Part shown: piece by piece, positions 42,436-51,464 of the stretch | How positions within the stretch are numbered: the first letter of the stretch is position 1 | Layout of the letters: every line of letters starts with the position of its first letter | DNA from: Nocardia nova NBRC 15556 | GTDB taxonomy: Bacteria > Actinomycetota > Actinomycetes > Mycobacteriales > Mycobacteriaceae | NCBI RefSeq assembly: GCF_001613005.1 | Contig: NZ_BDBN01000074.1 | Span: forward strand, 1-53,968 | Reading direction: 5' to 3' | Length of the DNA stretch: 53,968 nt | Made by a program: the position numbers and the translations under genes | The notes under the pieces: model-generated | What the model was told of the DNA's origin: nothing | The model's database searches: none | What the model saw: only the letters and a program-made list of their open reading frames with translations

Positions 42436-43545
42436 TCAGCCGATATTGGCCGACATATCCGGGAGCATCCGATAGACCTCGTCCTCCCAGTTGTGCCAGT
42501 TGTGCACACCCACGTTCGGGAAGTCATAGGTCACGTTGCCGGCGCCCAGGGTCATCATGCGGACCTGGAAGGCGCGGGTGTTGGCCAGCGCCAACGCCTC
42601 CAGCGGCGACCCCTGGACGATGTCGAGCGGGGCGACCGCGTCCTGCGGCGACGGAATGCCGCTGCCGGCCGCGACCCACAGCCGAGTGTTGTTGGCCTTC
42701 AACCGCGGCGCGAACACGAACGGATCCATCCGCAACCACTGCGGGCCCCACGGCGGCGCCATGGCGTCGATGTTGTACCCACCGGCGCTCAGCATCGCCA
42801 CGCGCATGGCCTCACGCATACCCGGCGCCGAGATGTTCAGGTAGCCCGAGAACGAGCCCGCGTAGCTGAACTGGTCCGGGTGGTACGCGGCCAGGGTCAG
42901 GGCGGCGCTACCGCCCATCGACAGGCCGAAGACGCCGTTGCGGTGCGAGCTGAAGCCCAACCGCGAGCTGAGGGCATTGGGCAGATCCTGGGTGAGGAAG
43001 CTTTCCCACTTGTAGGTGTTGACCTTGCCCAGCGTCTCGTTGTAGTTCGAGGAACCGGTCATCGCCGAGCCGGTCGAGGCCGAGCCGGACGAGCCGGCCG
43101 AACCGGTGTCGATGCCGAAGAAGTTGCTCGGCGCGTTCCAGTCGGCGTAGAAGCTCGACGGACCGCCGACCGGCATCACCACGTTGATATTGGCGTTGAC
43201 CAACGCCGGGATGATGTTGGTTTCCTTCTCCCAGCCGCTGATGTCACCCTGGGCGCGCATACCGTCGAGGGCGTACACCACCCGTCCGGTGTTGCCGTCG
43301 GCCGCACGGAAGATGCGCGACTTGATCGGGCCCATCGACGAATCGACCCAGAAGTCGATACCCGTCGGATTGAAGGCGGCGGCCGCATGTCCGGCCTCTG
43401 CCACCGACACCCCGAACGGCAGCAACGTCGCCAAAGCCACGCCCACCGCGGACCGCTTGAGCCACCCGGCTCGATGAGGCGCCGACGGCTGCTGCGACCG
43501 TCTCCGACGTCTCTGCTGCACCCATCGCACAGTCACGCCTCGCAT
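42436..43545 (-). CDS. Mycolyltransferase, tandem paralogue B
   Basis: A 369-residue secreted antigen 85-type mycolyltransferase. The Arg-rich leader (QQRRRRRSQQ) and hydrophobic stretch end at about AGHAAAA (residue 57). The core has VVYALDGMRAQGD, VVMPVGGPSSFYADW, nucleophile Ser209 in FGLSMGGSAALTLAA and His in GVHNWHNW. Residues about 145-170 form a Gly/Ser/Thr-rich low-complexity insert absent from classic antigen 85 and longer than the matching insert of paralogue A. It is closely related to paralogue A, and both end in SANIG. The start is ATG 43545, with GGACAGG just upstream. It should esterify mycolates onto arabinan or trehalose outside the cell. Confidence 0.92.
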   Translation of the reverse strand: MRGVTVRWVQQRRRRRSQQPSAPHRAGWLKRSAVGVALATLLPFGVSVAEAGHAAAAFNPTGIDFWVDSSMGPIKSRIFRAADGNTGRVVYALDGMRAQGDISGWEKETNIIPALVNANINVVMPVGGPSSFYADWNAPSNFFGIDTGSAGSSGSASTGSAMTGSSNYNETLGKVNTYKWESFLTQDLPNALSSRLGFSSHRNGVFGLSMGGSAALTLAAYHPDQFSYAGSFSGYLNISAPGMREAMRVAMLSAGGYNIDAMAPPWGPQWLRMDPFVFAPRLKANNTRLWVAAGSGIPSPQDAVAPLDIVQGSPLEALALANTRAFQVRMMTLGAGNVTYDFPNVGVHNWHNWEDEVYRMLPDMSANIG

Positions 43546-43635
43546 ACCCTGTCCGGCCTTTCCCGTAGCGCGGCCCGTCCGACCGCTGTTCTTCTCTGCG
43601 AATGATCACCCGTGCGCATGCTGAGATGCGCCCCC

Positions 43636-43674
43636 GACGGACGTCCGTCACCGAGCGTATCGTGAAATCGATAC
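43636..43674. promoter_or_regulatory. Perfect 14-bp palindrome plus inverted repeat upstream of paralogue B
   Basis: GACGGACGTCCGTC (43636-43649) is fully self-complementary. Just beyond it GTATCG-N6-CGATAC spans 43657-43674. Both lie 90-130 bases upstream of the mycolyltransferase start (43545) in the spacer after aftB. They are candidate repressor or activator sites; the regulator is unknown. Confidence 0.45.
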
Positions 43675-43728
43675 ATCGGCGTTATCAAACCGAGACTAAT
43701 ACACGACTTCTTCGTTGTCGTCGGCGGT

Positions 43729-45714
43729 CTAGTTCGGCACCGGGGGCGGTGTCGTCGGGTCCACCAGATGGCAACGCTGGATCTCGTATTTGGGCACCCG
43801 GTCGATGCGGTACTTCGCGAAATGCAGCGACTGGATGACATTGTGCTTGAACCGATCCCAGGTCAGCGGGGCTCGATACGAGGCCAGCAGATCCTGAGTC
43901 GGCGGGCACGACAGCGCGGTCCGCGCCTGACGCACCCACTTCTCGTCGAGGAACCACGGCATCCACGGATGCTGGTCGACCATACCGGTATCGACGATCA
44001 CCCAGTCCGGATACAGGTTCTTGTCGTGTCCGATACGTCCGTCGGCCAGCCGGTCGGTATGCGCGGCCAACGGGTAGGCCAGGCCCTCCTGATCGATGAC
44101 GCGCACGCTCAGCGGCACGTTCATGCTGGTCATGCCCAGGTTGAGGAAGTAGACGGTGTGCCCGTACCCGCCCGGCGGAATCGGCAGCGGCGGCGGCGCG
44201 ACGTACCACATCATGAACGAGGGCGAGTTGATCAGCAGGCCACCGTCCGGCGTGGCGGCGATGTCCTGCAGCATGGCCCGCATGCGCGGGTAGTCCAGAT
44301 AGTCCTCCGCCAGCACCGGGTGGTCGTGGCCGCTGTTGAGGACGTAGTAGATCCGCTCGTCCACGATGCCCGAGGCACTGATCTGCCCGCCCGAGGTGTC
44401 GGCGGTGGTGTTGGCTGCGAACAGCGCCCAGCCGACCGTCCCGGCCCAGGCGATCAGCGGCAGGGCGAACGACCACCGCAGCCATTCGGAACGGTCGCCG
44501 ACCGGCAACCGCACGGGCAGCACCGAAACCGGCAGCATCAGGCAGAACAGCTGTGGCAGCAGCATGCGGCCGTGCATGAAGTCGCCGCCGACGCGCATAT
44601 TGAACAGCACCAGCAGCAGACCGCCGCCGACCATCAGCGTCACCACCGCGGCCGGGGAGCGCAGCCACCGCTGCAGCCGGATCCGTCGTCCGGTTTCGCC
44701 GGACGGTTTGGCATCGGGAGTCCGGCGGCTCCGTCCGCGCAGCAGCACGGCGGTCACCACGACGAGGACCAGCAGCGGAATCCACAGGTAGTACGGGCCG
44801 ACCAGATCCCACAGATATTTCAGGCCCTGGCCCCATTTCGCGCCGCCGGCCTCCTTGGCCACCGCGGTGTTCGGATAGGGCAGGCCGTAATAGCCCATGC
44901 GCCAGATCTGATAGCCGACCGGCACCGCGCCGCCGACCGCCACCAGCAGCGCGCGAATCAGCACCGGGCGCAACCGGGTACGCGGCACCGGTGCGAAAAA
45001 GAGCATGAGCAGCGCCAGACCGCCGATGACGGTCATCTCCGGGCGGACCACCCAGCACAATCCGGCCCAGAAGCCGGTCACGAGAAGTTTTGCCAGGCCG
45101 CGCTTCTCGTCCTGACTCCAGCGCAGCAGCAACCACCACAGCACGCCGAGCCAGAAGATGACCAGGCAGTTCTCCAGGCCGGAGGTGGCGTAGTCGCGAG
45201 CCGGCGGCACGGCGATGTAGACCAGCGCACCGGCGGGCAGCAGCAGCGTCGGCGCGGTCCGGGTCACCGGGCGCCACAACCGCGCCGAACCCACCATGGC
45301 GAAGACGACGGCCAGCAGCGAAAGGGTCAGCGCGACAGCCAGACTGACGTATTCGAGCCGGGCGTCGCTGACCCAGCTGAAGAACCAGATCACATACGTC
45401 CAGGCCGCGCTGGTATTGGTCTCCACCCGCTCGCCGGCGTTGAAGACCGGGCCGTTCCCGGCCAGCAGATTGCGCACGGTGCGCAGGACGATCAGGCCGT
45501 CGTCGGCGATCCAGCGCCGTTGCCAGGCACCGATACCGAACAACGCGACGGTGACGATCACCCCACCGACGAATACCGTGCGGGAGAGCACCGAAAAGCG
45601 GCGCGCGGCATCGCCATCGCGCTGTAGTGCGCGATCGGACGACTCCGCGTCTGCCCCCTCCCCATGTTCGTCTCCCGCTACCAGCATCTCGTCAGGTGAG
45701 ATAGACAGCGACAC
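43729..45714 (-). CDS. aftB: Terminal beta-(1->2)-arabinofuranosyltransferase AftB
   Basis: A 661-residue GT-C membrane enzyme that adds the terminal beta-1,2-linked arabinose, the site for mycolate attachment, using decaprenylphosphoryl-arabinose. After a cytoplasmic acidic tail and TM1, the first outer loop has RRWIADDGLIVLRTVRN (Asp71-Asp72), the catalytic GT-C motif, then GPVFNAGERVETNTS. About ten TMs are followed by a C-terminal soluble domain of about 230 residues (INSPSFMMWYV, LADGRIGHDKNLYPDWVI). The start is taken as GTG 45714 (GGAG eight bases upstream), overlapping ubiA by 23 bases; ATG 45687 is the alternative. Order ubiA-aftB matches Rv3806c-Rv3805c. Confidence 0.93.
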   Translation of the reverse strand: MSLSISPDEMLVAGDEHGEGADAESSDRALQRDGDAARRFSVLSRTVFVGGVIVTVALFGIGAWQRRWIADDGLIVLRTVRNLLAGNGPVFNAGERVETNTSAAWTYVIWFFSWVSDARLEYVSLAVALTLSLLAVVFAMVGSARLWRPVTRTAPTLLLPAGALVYIAVPPARDYATSGLENCLVIFWLGVLWWLLLRWSQDEKRGLAKLLVTGFWAGLCWVVRPEMTVIGGLALLMLFFAPVPRTRLRPVLIRALLVAVGGAVPVGYQIWRMGYYGLPYPNTAVAKEAGGAKWGQGLKYLWDLVGPYYLWIPLLVLVVVTAVLLRGRSRRTPDAKPSGETGRRIRLQRWLRSPAAVVTLMVGGGLLLVLFNMRVGGDFMHGRMLLPQLFCLMLPVSVLPVRLPVGDRSEWLRWSFALPLIAWAGTVGWALFAANTTADTSGGQISASGIVDERIYYVLNSGHDHPVLAEDYLDYPRMRAMLQDIAATPDGGLLINSPSFMMWYVAPPPLPIPPGGYGHTVYFLNLGMTSMNVPLSVRVIDQEGLAYPLAAHTDRLADGRIGHDKNLYPDWVIVDTGMVDQHPWMPWFLDEKWVRQARTALSCPPTQDLLASYRAPLTWDRFKHNVIQSLHFAKYRIDRVPKYEIQRCHLVDPTTPPPVPN

Positions 45715-46639
45715 CTACCGCTCCGATCCAGGCGATGGCCAGGAGCTGCAATATGCGATCCCCCAGCGCGATCTCTTCGGGTTCCCCGGCCTCGCCGCCA
45801 TCGACGTCGACCGCGTAGCGCAGGACTGCGATGGTAAACGGAATCATCGAGATCGCGAACCACTGGGTGTGCTTGTGATCGGTTTCGAAGGCCCACAGCC
45901 CGTAGAAGACCACCACCGCGGTGGCCGACAGGGTCCAGATGAAGCGCAGGTAGGTGGGTGTGTAGTACTGCAGCGACTTGCGGATCTTGGCGCCGGTGTC
46001 GAGCGCGATCTTCAACTCCGCGTAGCGCTTACCGGCCGCCATGAACAGCGAACCGAAGGCCATGATCAGCAGGAACCACTGCGAGAGCCGGATATCGGCG
46101 GCCGCGCCACCGGCGACCGCGCGCAGCAGGAAGCCCGAGGACACGATGCAGATGTCGAGCACCGCTTGGTGTTTCAGGCCGAAGCAGTAGGCCAGCTGAA
46201 TGCCGATGTAGACCGCCATCACGACGGCCAGATGCCAGGACGCCAGGAACGACGCCGCGATCGAGCCGACCAGCAGCACCGCGGAGAGCGAATACGCCAG
46301 GTTCACCGGCACCACGCCGGCCGCGATGGGCCGGAAGCGCTTGGTGGGGTGCGCGCGGTCGGCCTCGACGTCGAGCGCGTCGTTGACCAGGTAGATACCC
46401 GAGGCCGCCATGCAGAACACGACGAACGCGATCGCGATATGGGCGACCACGGTCGCATCCGCCAGCACGTACGCACCGGAGGCCGCGTCCTTGCCCGCGG
46501 CCAGTGGCGCCGCCAGCACGAGGACGTTCTTCACCCACTGCCGTGGCCGCACGGCCTTGACGATTCCGCCGGCCAGCGTCTTCGGCGGACCCTTGAGGAC
46601 GGCTTCGTCGAGGTCGGTGCCGGTCGGCTCTTCACTCAT
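45692..46639 (-). CDS. ubiA: Decaprenyl-phosphate phosphoribosyltransferase (UbiA family, DPPR synthase)
   Basis: A 315-residue polytopic prenyltransferase-fold enzyme that joins decaprenyl phosphate and PRPP to give decaprenylphosphoryl-5-phosphoribose, the first committed step to the arabinose donor. The key acidic motif NDALDVEADRAHPTKRFRP begins at Asn86 (NDxxDxxxD), and GKRYAELK is the second conserved motif. About nine TM helices. The ATG at 46639 gives an N terminus (MSEEPTG) like the M. tuberculosis protein (MSED...); an upstream GTG at 46669 is possible. It starts one base after the stop of the PAP2 gene and overlaps aftB, so these are translationally linked. Confidence 0.94.
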   Translation of the reverse strand: MSEEPTGTDLDEAVLKGPPKTLAGGIVKAVRPRQWVKNVLVLAAPLAAGKDAASGAYVLADATVVAHIAIAFVVFCMAASGIYLVNDALDVEADRAHPTKRFRPIAAGVVPVNLAYSLSAVLLVGSIAASFLASWHLAVVMAVYIGIQLAYCFGLKHQAVLDICIVSSGFLLRAVAGGAAADIRLSQWFLLIMAFGSLFMAAGKRYAELKIALDTGAKIRKSLQYYTPTYLRFIWTLSATAVVVFYGLWAFETDHKHTQWFAISMIPFTIAVLRYAVDVDGGEAGEPEEIALGDRILQLLAIAWIGAVGVAVYLT

Positions 46640-46640
46640 A

Positions 46641-47240
46641 TCAGCGAGGGTTCTTTCCTGTGCGGTCACTGGCGAATCTCTTTTCGGCGGCTAGCACGGC
46701 TGCGGCGGATGCCGCACCCAGAGCGGATCCGGCGAGCACGTCGGAGGGATAGTGCACTCCCAGAACGACCCGGGAGAGCAGCATCGGCGGCACGAGCACC
46801 GCAGGCAAGGGTAGCCCGGTCAACTTTCCGAGCAACACGGCCGCCGCCGTCGTGGAGGTGGCGTGCGAGGACGGGAAGCTCAGTTTGCTCGGCGTCGACA
46901 CGTTGACCTGCACCGATGGATCGTGCGGGCGCGGGCGCCGGACGACGCGCTTGATGACGACGGAGGCGGCGTGCGCCCCGAAGGCGCCCACCGCGACTCC
47001 GGCCCACTGACGCCGGCGGGACTTGTCGACCAGTGCGCCCGCGGCGCCGATGGCCATCCAGCCGAGCGCGTGCTCACCGAAATGCGACATCCCGCGCGCG
47101 GCCTTGATCACCGGCGGGGTGCCGATGGCGCCCTGGACGGCGTTGAGGATCTTGACCTCCGCGGGCTTGGACACCTCGGGGTCCGCCACCACCTGCAAGT
47201 GCGGGGCGCCGGCCGGATCGGAGGAGGCTGGGGCGGTCAT
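46641..47240 (-). CDS. PAP2-family phosphatase, likely decaprenylphosphoryl-5-phosphoribose phosphatase
   Basis: A 199-residue membrane PAP2 phosphatase with all three motifs: KRVVRRPRP (Lys97, Arg104-Pro105), PSSH (123-126) and SRVVLGVHYPSD (Ser156 to Asp167, catalytic His163). Its place between glfT2 and ubiA matches M. tuberculosis Rv3807c, the proposed phosphatase turning decaprenylphosphoryl-5-phosphoribose into decaprenylphosphoryl-ribose, the DprE1 substrate. The role in that step is inferred from synteny; other phosphatases may share it. The ATG at 47240 overlaps the glfT2 stop by four bases. Confidence 0.88.
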   Translation of the reverse strand: MTAPASSDPAGAPHLQVVADPEVSKPAEVKILNAVQGAIGTPPVIKAARGMSHFGEHALGWMAIGAAGALVDKSRRRQWAGVAVGAFGAHAASVVIKRVVRRPRPHDPSVQVNVSTPSKLSFPSSHATSTTAAAVLLGKLTGLPLPAVLVPPMLLSRVVLGVHYPSDVLAGSALGAASAAAVLAAEKRFASDRTGKNPR

Positions 47241-49192
47241 TTGTCCTCACTAGTGTTGATTCCGAACGCGTTCTCCCAGGCCGCGGTGCTGGTCAAGCGC
47301 GCGTGTGCGGCACGGTACCGCTCCCGCAGCTCGGGGAACCGCGCGGCCAGTTCCCGGCGCAATCGCATCGCCTCGGTGAACAGCTCCCGGGCCTGGCGCG
47401 GATCGCGCTTGCGGTAGACCACGCCACGCCCGTCGGCTGTGGTCACGGTAACCCCGTCGACCTGCGAGAGCAGGAACCAACGCGCGTCCAGTGTCGGGAC
47501 GTTCAACTGCGGGCGATCGTGATGTTCGGTCTTGGCCTTGCGCAGGTTGTGCGCCACGCCCTTGCCGAGCCGGACGATCTTGGCCAGCGGATTCGACGGT
47601 TCACCGACCGCGCCCACATCGGCGCCGCTGGGCAGCGGCAGGTCCGTCGAGGAGCCGACGATCACCGCATCCGGGAATTCCTTGCGCATCGCGGCGACCT
47701 GGCCCAGCGCGGTGGGCAGCAGTTCGAACAGCTTGTCCGGTCCGGCGAGGAAATCGCGAATCGCCTGGTTTTGAATGGCGACCGTCGAATATTCCAGGCA
47801 CAGCAGATGTTTCAGCGTCGCCTTGACCGTATTGACGATCATCGGACGGCCGTCGTTGCCGAGGTGCAGCGCCGCGACCACCAGGCGGTTGCGCAGGTGG
47901 AAATACGCCTGCCAGTCGATGGCGTCGTCCTTGTCGCTCCACGCCATGTGCCAGACCGCCGCACCCGGCAGCGTGACCGTCGGATATCCGGCCGCCCGGG
48001 CGCGCAGCCCGTACTCCACGTCGTCCCACTTCAGGAACAGCGGCAGCGGCTGACCGATCTGCTCGGCCACCACGCGCGGGATGACGCAGGTCCACCAGCC
48101 GTTGAAATCGACATCGATGCGCCGGTGCAGCAGTTTGGAATTGTCGCGGTCGCGCAGCGGATACTTCGAGAAATCGTGGTCGTATTCGACATTCGGCGCC
48201 GCGGTCCACATCCAGATGCCGCGGTCGACCACCTCGCCCATGGTGTGCAGATGCGAACGCTCCTGCAGATTCAGCATCTGGCCGCCCACCAGCGTGGGTG
48301 TGCGCGAGAAACGGGCAAAGGCCAGCGCGCGCAGAATGCAGTCCGGCTCGATCTCGATATCGTCGTCCATGTAGACGATGTATTGCGCGTCCGTGGTTTT
48401 CAGCGCCTCGTACATGACGCGGCTGTATCCGCCGGAACCACCGAGATTCGGCTGATCGTGAATGGCGAGCCGATCGCCGAGAACCGCGGCGGCCTCGGCG
48501 AATCCGGGTTCGTCCACGGCCTTGCGATTGCCCTGATCGGGAATGATCACGGCCTTGATCTTCTCCAGCACCAGCGGATCGGAACCGAGGGCCGCGAGAG
48601 TGTTCACACAGTCGGTGGGCCGGTTGAAGGTCGGCATGCCCACCGCGATGCTGCCCTCACCGGGCGCCTCGACCGGCGCGTACCACCCGCCGCTGCGCAA
48701 TTCGACCGCGGAATCGGTGGTGATGTCGAACCAGATCCAGCCGCCGTCCTCGAACGGCGCCAGATCGACCTCGAATTCCACGGTGGTGATATCGGCCGGC
48801 GCGGTGAGCGATTCACGGCCCGCCGAGGCTGTCGCGAATTCGTTGCCGCGCACGTGGATCCGGGAACCGTCGGCCTTGGAACGGTAGACGTCCACCCGGC
48901 CGTGCCCGGACAGGTCCAGGCGCAGCACCACCGATTCCAGAATCGTCCAGCGTCGCCAGTAACTGGCCGGCACCGCATTGAAATAGGTGCAGAACGACAC
49001 TTCGGATTCGGCGCCGATCGACAGCGAGGTGCGCGTGGGAGCATGCGCGCGGCGAGCGTTCGTCGCCGATTCCTCCAGATACAGCGTCCGCACATCCAGC
49101 GGCTCGCCGGGGCGAGGCAGAATGATGCGCTGCAGCAGGGATTTCGCGCGGGTCTCGGTGCTCATATCCTCGAGGGTCACTTGTGCGGTCAT
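47237..49192 (-). CDS. glfT2: Galactofuranosyltransferase GlfT2
   Basis: A 651-residue bifunctional GT2-type enzyme that polymerises alternating beta-1,5/1,6 galactofuranose from UDP-Galf at the cytoplasmic face. An N-terminal beta-sandwich domain (to about 165) is followed by the GT-A domain: VGMPTFNRP, metal-binding Asp276-277-278 in YMDDDIEIEPD, FNGWWTCVIP, then WDDVEYGLR with the catalytic acid pair at 390-391 and HMAW; a C-terminal helical domain completes it. Length matches the M. tuberculosis enzyme. The ATG at 49192 has AGGAAG five bases upstream; the frame to 49228 overlaps the glf stop. It lies 37 bases after glf in the same operon. Confidence 0.95.
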   Translation of the reverse strand: MTAQVTLEDMSTETRAKSLLQRIILPRPGEPLDVRTLYLEESATNARRAHAPTRTSLSIGAESEVSFCTYFNAVPASYWRRWTILESVVLRLDLSGHGRVDVYRSKADGSRIHVRGNEFATASAGRESLTAPADITTVEFEVDLAPFEDGGWIWFDITTDSAVELRSGGWYAPVEAPGEGSIAVGMPTFNRPTDCVNTLAALGSDPLVLEKIKAVIIPDQGNRKAVDEPGFAEAAAVLGDRLAIHDQPNLGGSGGYSRVMYEALKTTDAQYIVYMDDDIEIEPDCILRALAFARFSRTPTLVGGQMLNLQERSHLHTMGEVVDRGIWMWTAAPNVEYDHDFSKYPLRDRDNSKLLHRRIDVDFNGWWTCVIPRVVAEQIGQPLPLFLKWDDVEYGLRARAAGYPTVTLPGAAVWHMAWSDKDDAIDWQAYFHLRNRLVVAALHLGNDGRPMIVNTVKATLKHLLCLEYSTVAIQNQAIRDFLAGPDKLFELLPTALGQVAAMRKEFPDAVIVGSSTDLPLPSGADVGAVGEPSNPLAKIVRLGKGVAHNLRKAKTEHHDRPQLNVPTLDARWFLLSQVDGVTVTTADGRGVVYRKRDPRQARELFTEAMRLRRELAARFPELRERYRAAHARLTSTAAWENAFGINTSEDK

Positions 49193-49229
49193 TTCACTTC
49201 CTGCATCCGCGGTACGGGCCGGTGGCACA

Positions 49230-50432
49230 TTACTGGGGATCGCCGGCCGTGAGCGGTGCGCCGGATTCCAGATGCGGGCGCAGCACGTTGTCGAAGGTAC
49301 TCAACGCGCTGCCGATGGCCATATGCATGTCGAGATACTGGTAGGTGCCCAAACGTCCGCCGAAAACGACCTTGGCCGTCGCGGTTTCGTTCTTCGCCCG
49401 CTCGCGGTAGGCGAGCAGTTTCGCGCGGTCCTCCGGGGTGTTGATCGGGTAGTACGGCTCGTCGCCGGTCTGCGCGAATCGCGAGAATTCGCGCATGATG
49501 ACGGTCTTGTCCTCCGGATAGCCGTCGCGCTCCGGGTGGAAATGGCGCGGCTCGATGATGCGGGTGAACGGGACATCGGCATCGTTGTAATTCATCACCG
49601 AGGTGCCCTGGAAGTCGCCGGTCTCGAGCACTTCGGTCTCGAAATCGATGGTGCGCCAGCCCAGTTCGCCCTCGCTGTAGTCGAAGTAGCGGTCCAGCGG
49701 GCCGGTGTAGACGACGGGCGCGTCCGGATTCTGCGCGCGGATTTCGTCGCGCACCTCGAACCAATCGGTATTCAGGCGCACCTCGATCAGATCCGATTCG
49801 GCCATCTTCTCCAGCCAGGCGGTGTAACCGTTGACCGGCAGACCCTCGTAGGTGTCGTTGAAATAGCGATTGTCGAAGGTGTATCGCACGGGCAGCCGGG
49901 TGATATTGCCGGCGGGCAGCTCCTTGGGATCGGTCTGCCACTGCTTGGCGGTGTAATCGCGGACGAACGCCTCGTAGAGCGGGCGGCCGATCAGCGAAAT
50001 CGCCTTTTCCTCGAGGTTCGCGGCATCTTTGGTCTCGATCTCGGCGGACTGCTCCGCGATCAGCGCCCGCGCCTCCTCGGGACTGAAATAACGGCCGAAG
50101 AACTGCGAGATCAGGCCGAGTCCCATCGGGAACTGGTAAGCCTGCCCCTTGTGCATCGCGAAGACCCGATGCTGGTAACCGGTGAACTCGGTGAACTGAT
50201 TGACGTAATCCCACACCCGCTTATTGGAGGTGTGGAAGAGGTGGGCACCGTACTTGTGGATTTCGATGCCGGTTTCCGGATCCGCCTCCGAATACGCGTT
50301 ACCGCCCAGGTGGTAGCGGCGCTCGACCACGAGCACCCGCTTTCCCAGCAGGTTGGCGGTGCGTTCGGCAACGGTCAGCCCGAAGAATCCGGAGCCGACG
50401 ACGATCAGATCGAAGGGAGCTGCGACGGTCAC
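49230..50432 (-). CDS. glf: UDP-galactopyranose mutase Glf
   Basis: A 400-residue flavoenzyme that converts UDP-galactopyranose to UDP-galactofuranose, the GlfT2 donor. N-terminal FAD motif VVGSGFFGLTVAE, then ERRYHLGGNAYSE, the substrate region KYGAHLFHTSN and FPMGLGLISQFFG, and a C-terminal FGGRLGTYQYLDMHMAI that completes the flavin site. Highly typical length. The start is GTG 50432; the Shine-Dalgarno is weak. It is the first gene of the tight minus-strand operon glf-glfT2-PAP2-ubiA-aftB, so its promoter is probably in the 250-bp gap at 50433-50682, where no clear operator was seen. Confidence 0.96.
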   Translation of the reverse strand: MTVAAPFDLIVVGSGFFGLTVAERTANLLGKRVLVVERRYHLGGNAYSEADPETGIEIHKYGAHLFHTSNKRVWDYVNQFTEFTGYQHRVFAMHKGQAYQFPMGLGLISQFFGRYFSPEEARALIAEQSAEIETKDAANLEEKAISLIGRPLYEAFVRDYTAKQWQTDPKELPAGNITRLPVRYTFDNRYFNDTYEGLPVNGYTAWLEKMAESDLIEVRLNTDWFEVRDEIRAQNPDAPVVYTGPLDRYFDYSEGELGWRTIDFETEVLETGDFQGTSVMNYNDADVPFTRIIEPRHFHPERDGYPEDKTVIMREFSRFAQTGDEPYYPINTPEDRAKLLAYRERAKNETATAKVVFGGRLGTYQYLDMHMAIGSALSTFDNVLRPHLESGAPLTAGDPQ

Positions 50433-50682
50433 GGGAGCCCAGCGTAGCCGTAGCGGGTCACCGCGTCTGCACGCCGTAGGTCTCGGTAGCGGGGACGGTG
50501 GTCACGGCCGTGCGCGGACCGGCAGGGGTAGCGGAATCTCGCCGCGAGGGGCCGGGAAGTGTTCACCAGGGCGTCACCGGGGGTTGACGCGGACACCGTC
50601 CCCATCGAGACCACACGCCACCCATACCGCTCCCGGGATGGGCGAGCGCCCCGGCCACGGCGGCGCCCACCCGCCGACCGCC

Positions 50683-51285
50683 TCAGTACGGGTAGGGAGG
50701 CTGGCCGTAGTACGCGGCAGGCGGATAGGCGGGCATGCCCACGCCACACCACCGCTTCGCCGAACCGGACAGCGTCAGGCTCAGCATCAACACCGCGAAC
50801 AGCAGTCCGACGATTCCGCCGATCGATGCCGCGGGCACGCCGTTGGCCAATGCCATGACGATCCCCGCGAGACCGCCCAGCAGCCCGAGCGAGGACAGCG
50901 CGACCAGCATCACGCGCCCGGCATTCTTGTGGTTCATCAGCATGATTCCGCCGACGGCCCACAGCAGCGCGATCAGACCGTCGACCGCGGCCATGACATA
51001 GAAGATGTCGCCCGAACCGCTGCTGTGCGAACTGTACGAGCCGTACGAACGATTCAGATTGCTTGCCGCACTGAGCAAACCGATGATTCCGAACCCGGCC
51101 AGCAACGCCAGCAGCAGTGCGAAAACGCCGGCCGTGATCGCCGCGCCACCACTCGGCCGCGGCTCCTGATAACCGTAGGGCGCATACCCCGGCGCCGGAT
51201 ACCCCGCAGGCGGATACCCGGGCGGCGGATAACCCGCCGGCGGATAACCATTACCCCCGTAGCCGGGTCCATATGGATAGCTCAT
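50683..51285 (-). CDS. Pro/Tyr/Gly-rich N-terminal tail membrane protein, unknown function
   Basis: A 200-residue protein. The first 45 residues are repeats of the type GYPPAGYPPPGYPP and are probably disordered. Then come four hydrophobic helices (about 48-72, 94-117, 123-145, 150-172) with a Ser/Tyr/Gly loop after the first, and a short C-terminal tail that returns to Pro/Tyr (GQPPYPY). Such GYPP-tailed small membrane proteins are common in mycolata and often unassigned. The ATG at 51285 has GGGGGAGG just upstream, supporting the start strongly. It is co-directional with glf but 250 bases away, so probably a separate transcript. Confidence 0.82.
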   Translation of the reverse strand: MSYPYGPGYGGNGYPPAGYPPPGYPPAGYPAPGYAPYGYQEPRPSGGAAITAGVFALLLALLAGFGIIGLLSAASNLNRSYGSYSSHSSGSGDIFYVMAAVDGLIALLWAVGGIMLMNHKNAGRVMLVALSSLGLLGGLAGIVMALANGVPAASIGGIVGLLFAVLMLSLTLSGSAKRWCGVGMPAYPPAAYYGQPPYPY

Positions 51286-51464
51286 CGGCCTCCCCCTTCT
51301 CTCGGGCAGGCACTCTACCGCCTGCGAACGACGTCGGTACCAGGTGAACCCGCATCACGGGGAAGCCGGCTCACCGGATGTCTCCTTATCGTCGCCGTGG
51401 TGGTTGGCCGATTCTTAAGGCGGGGATAAATCCCTGTCCGCGAGGCTCGTTCGGCCCGACACAT

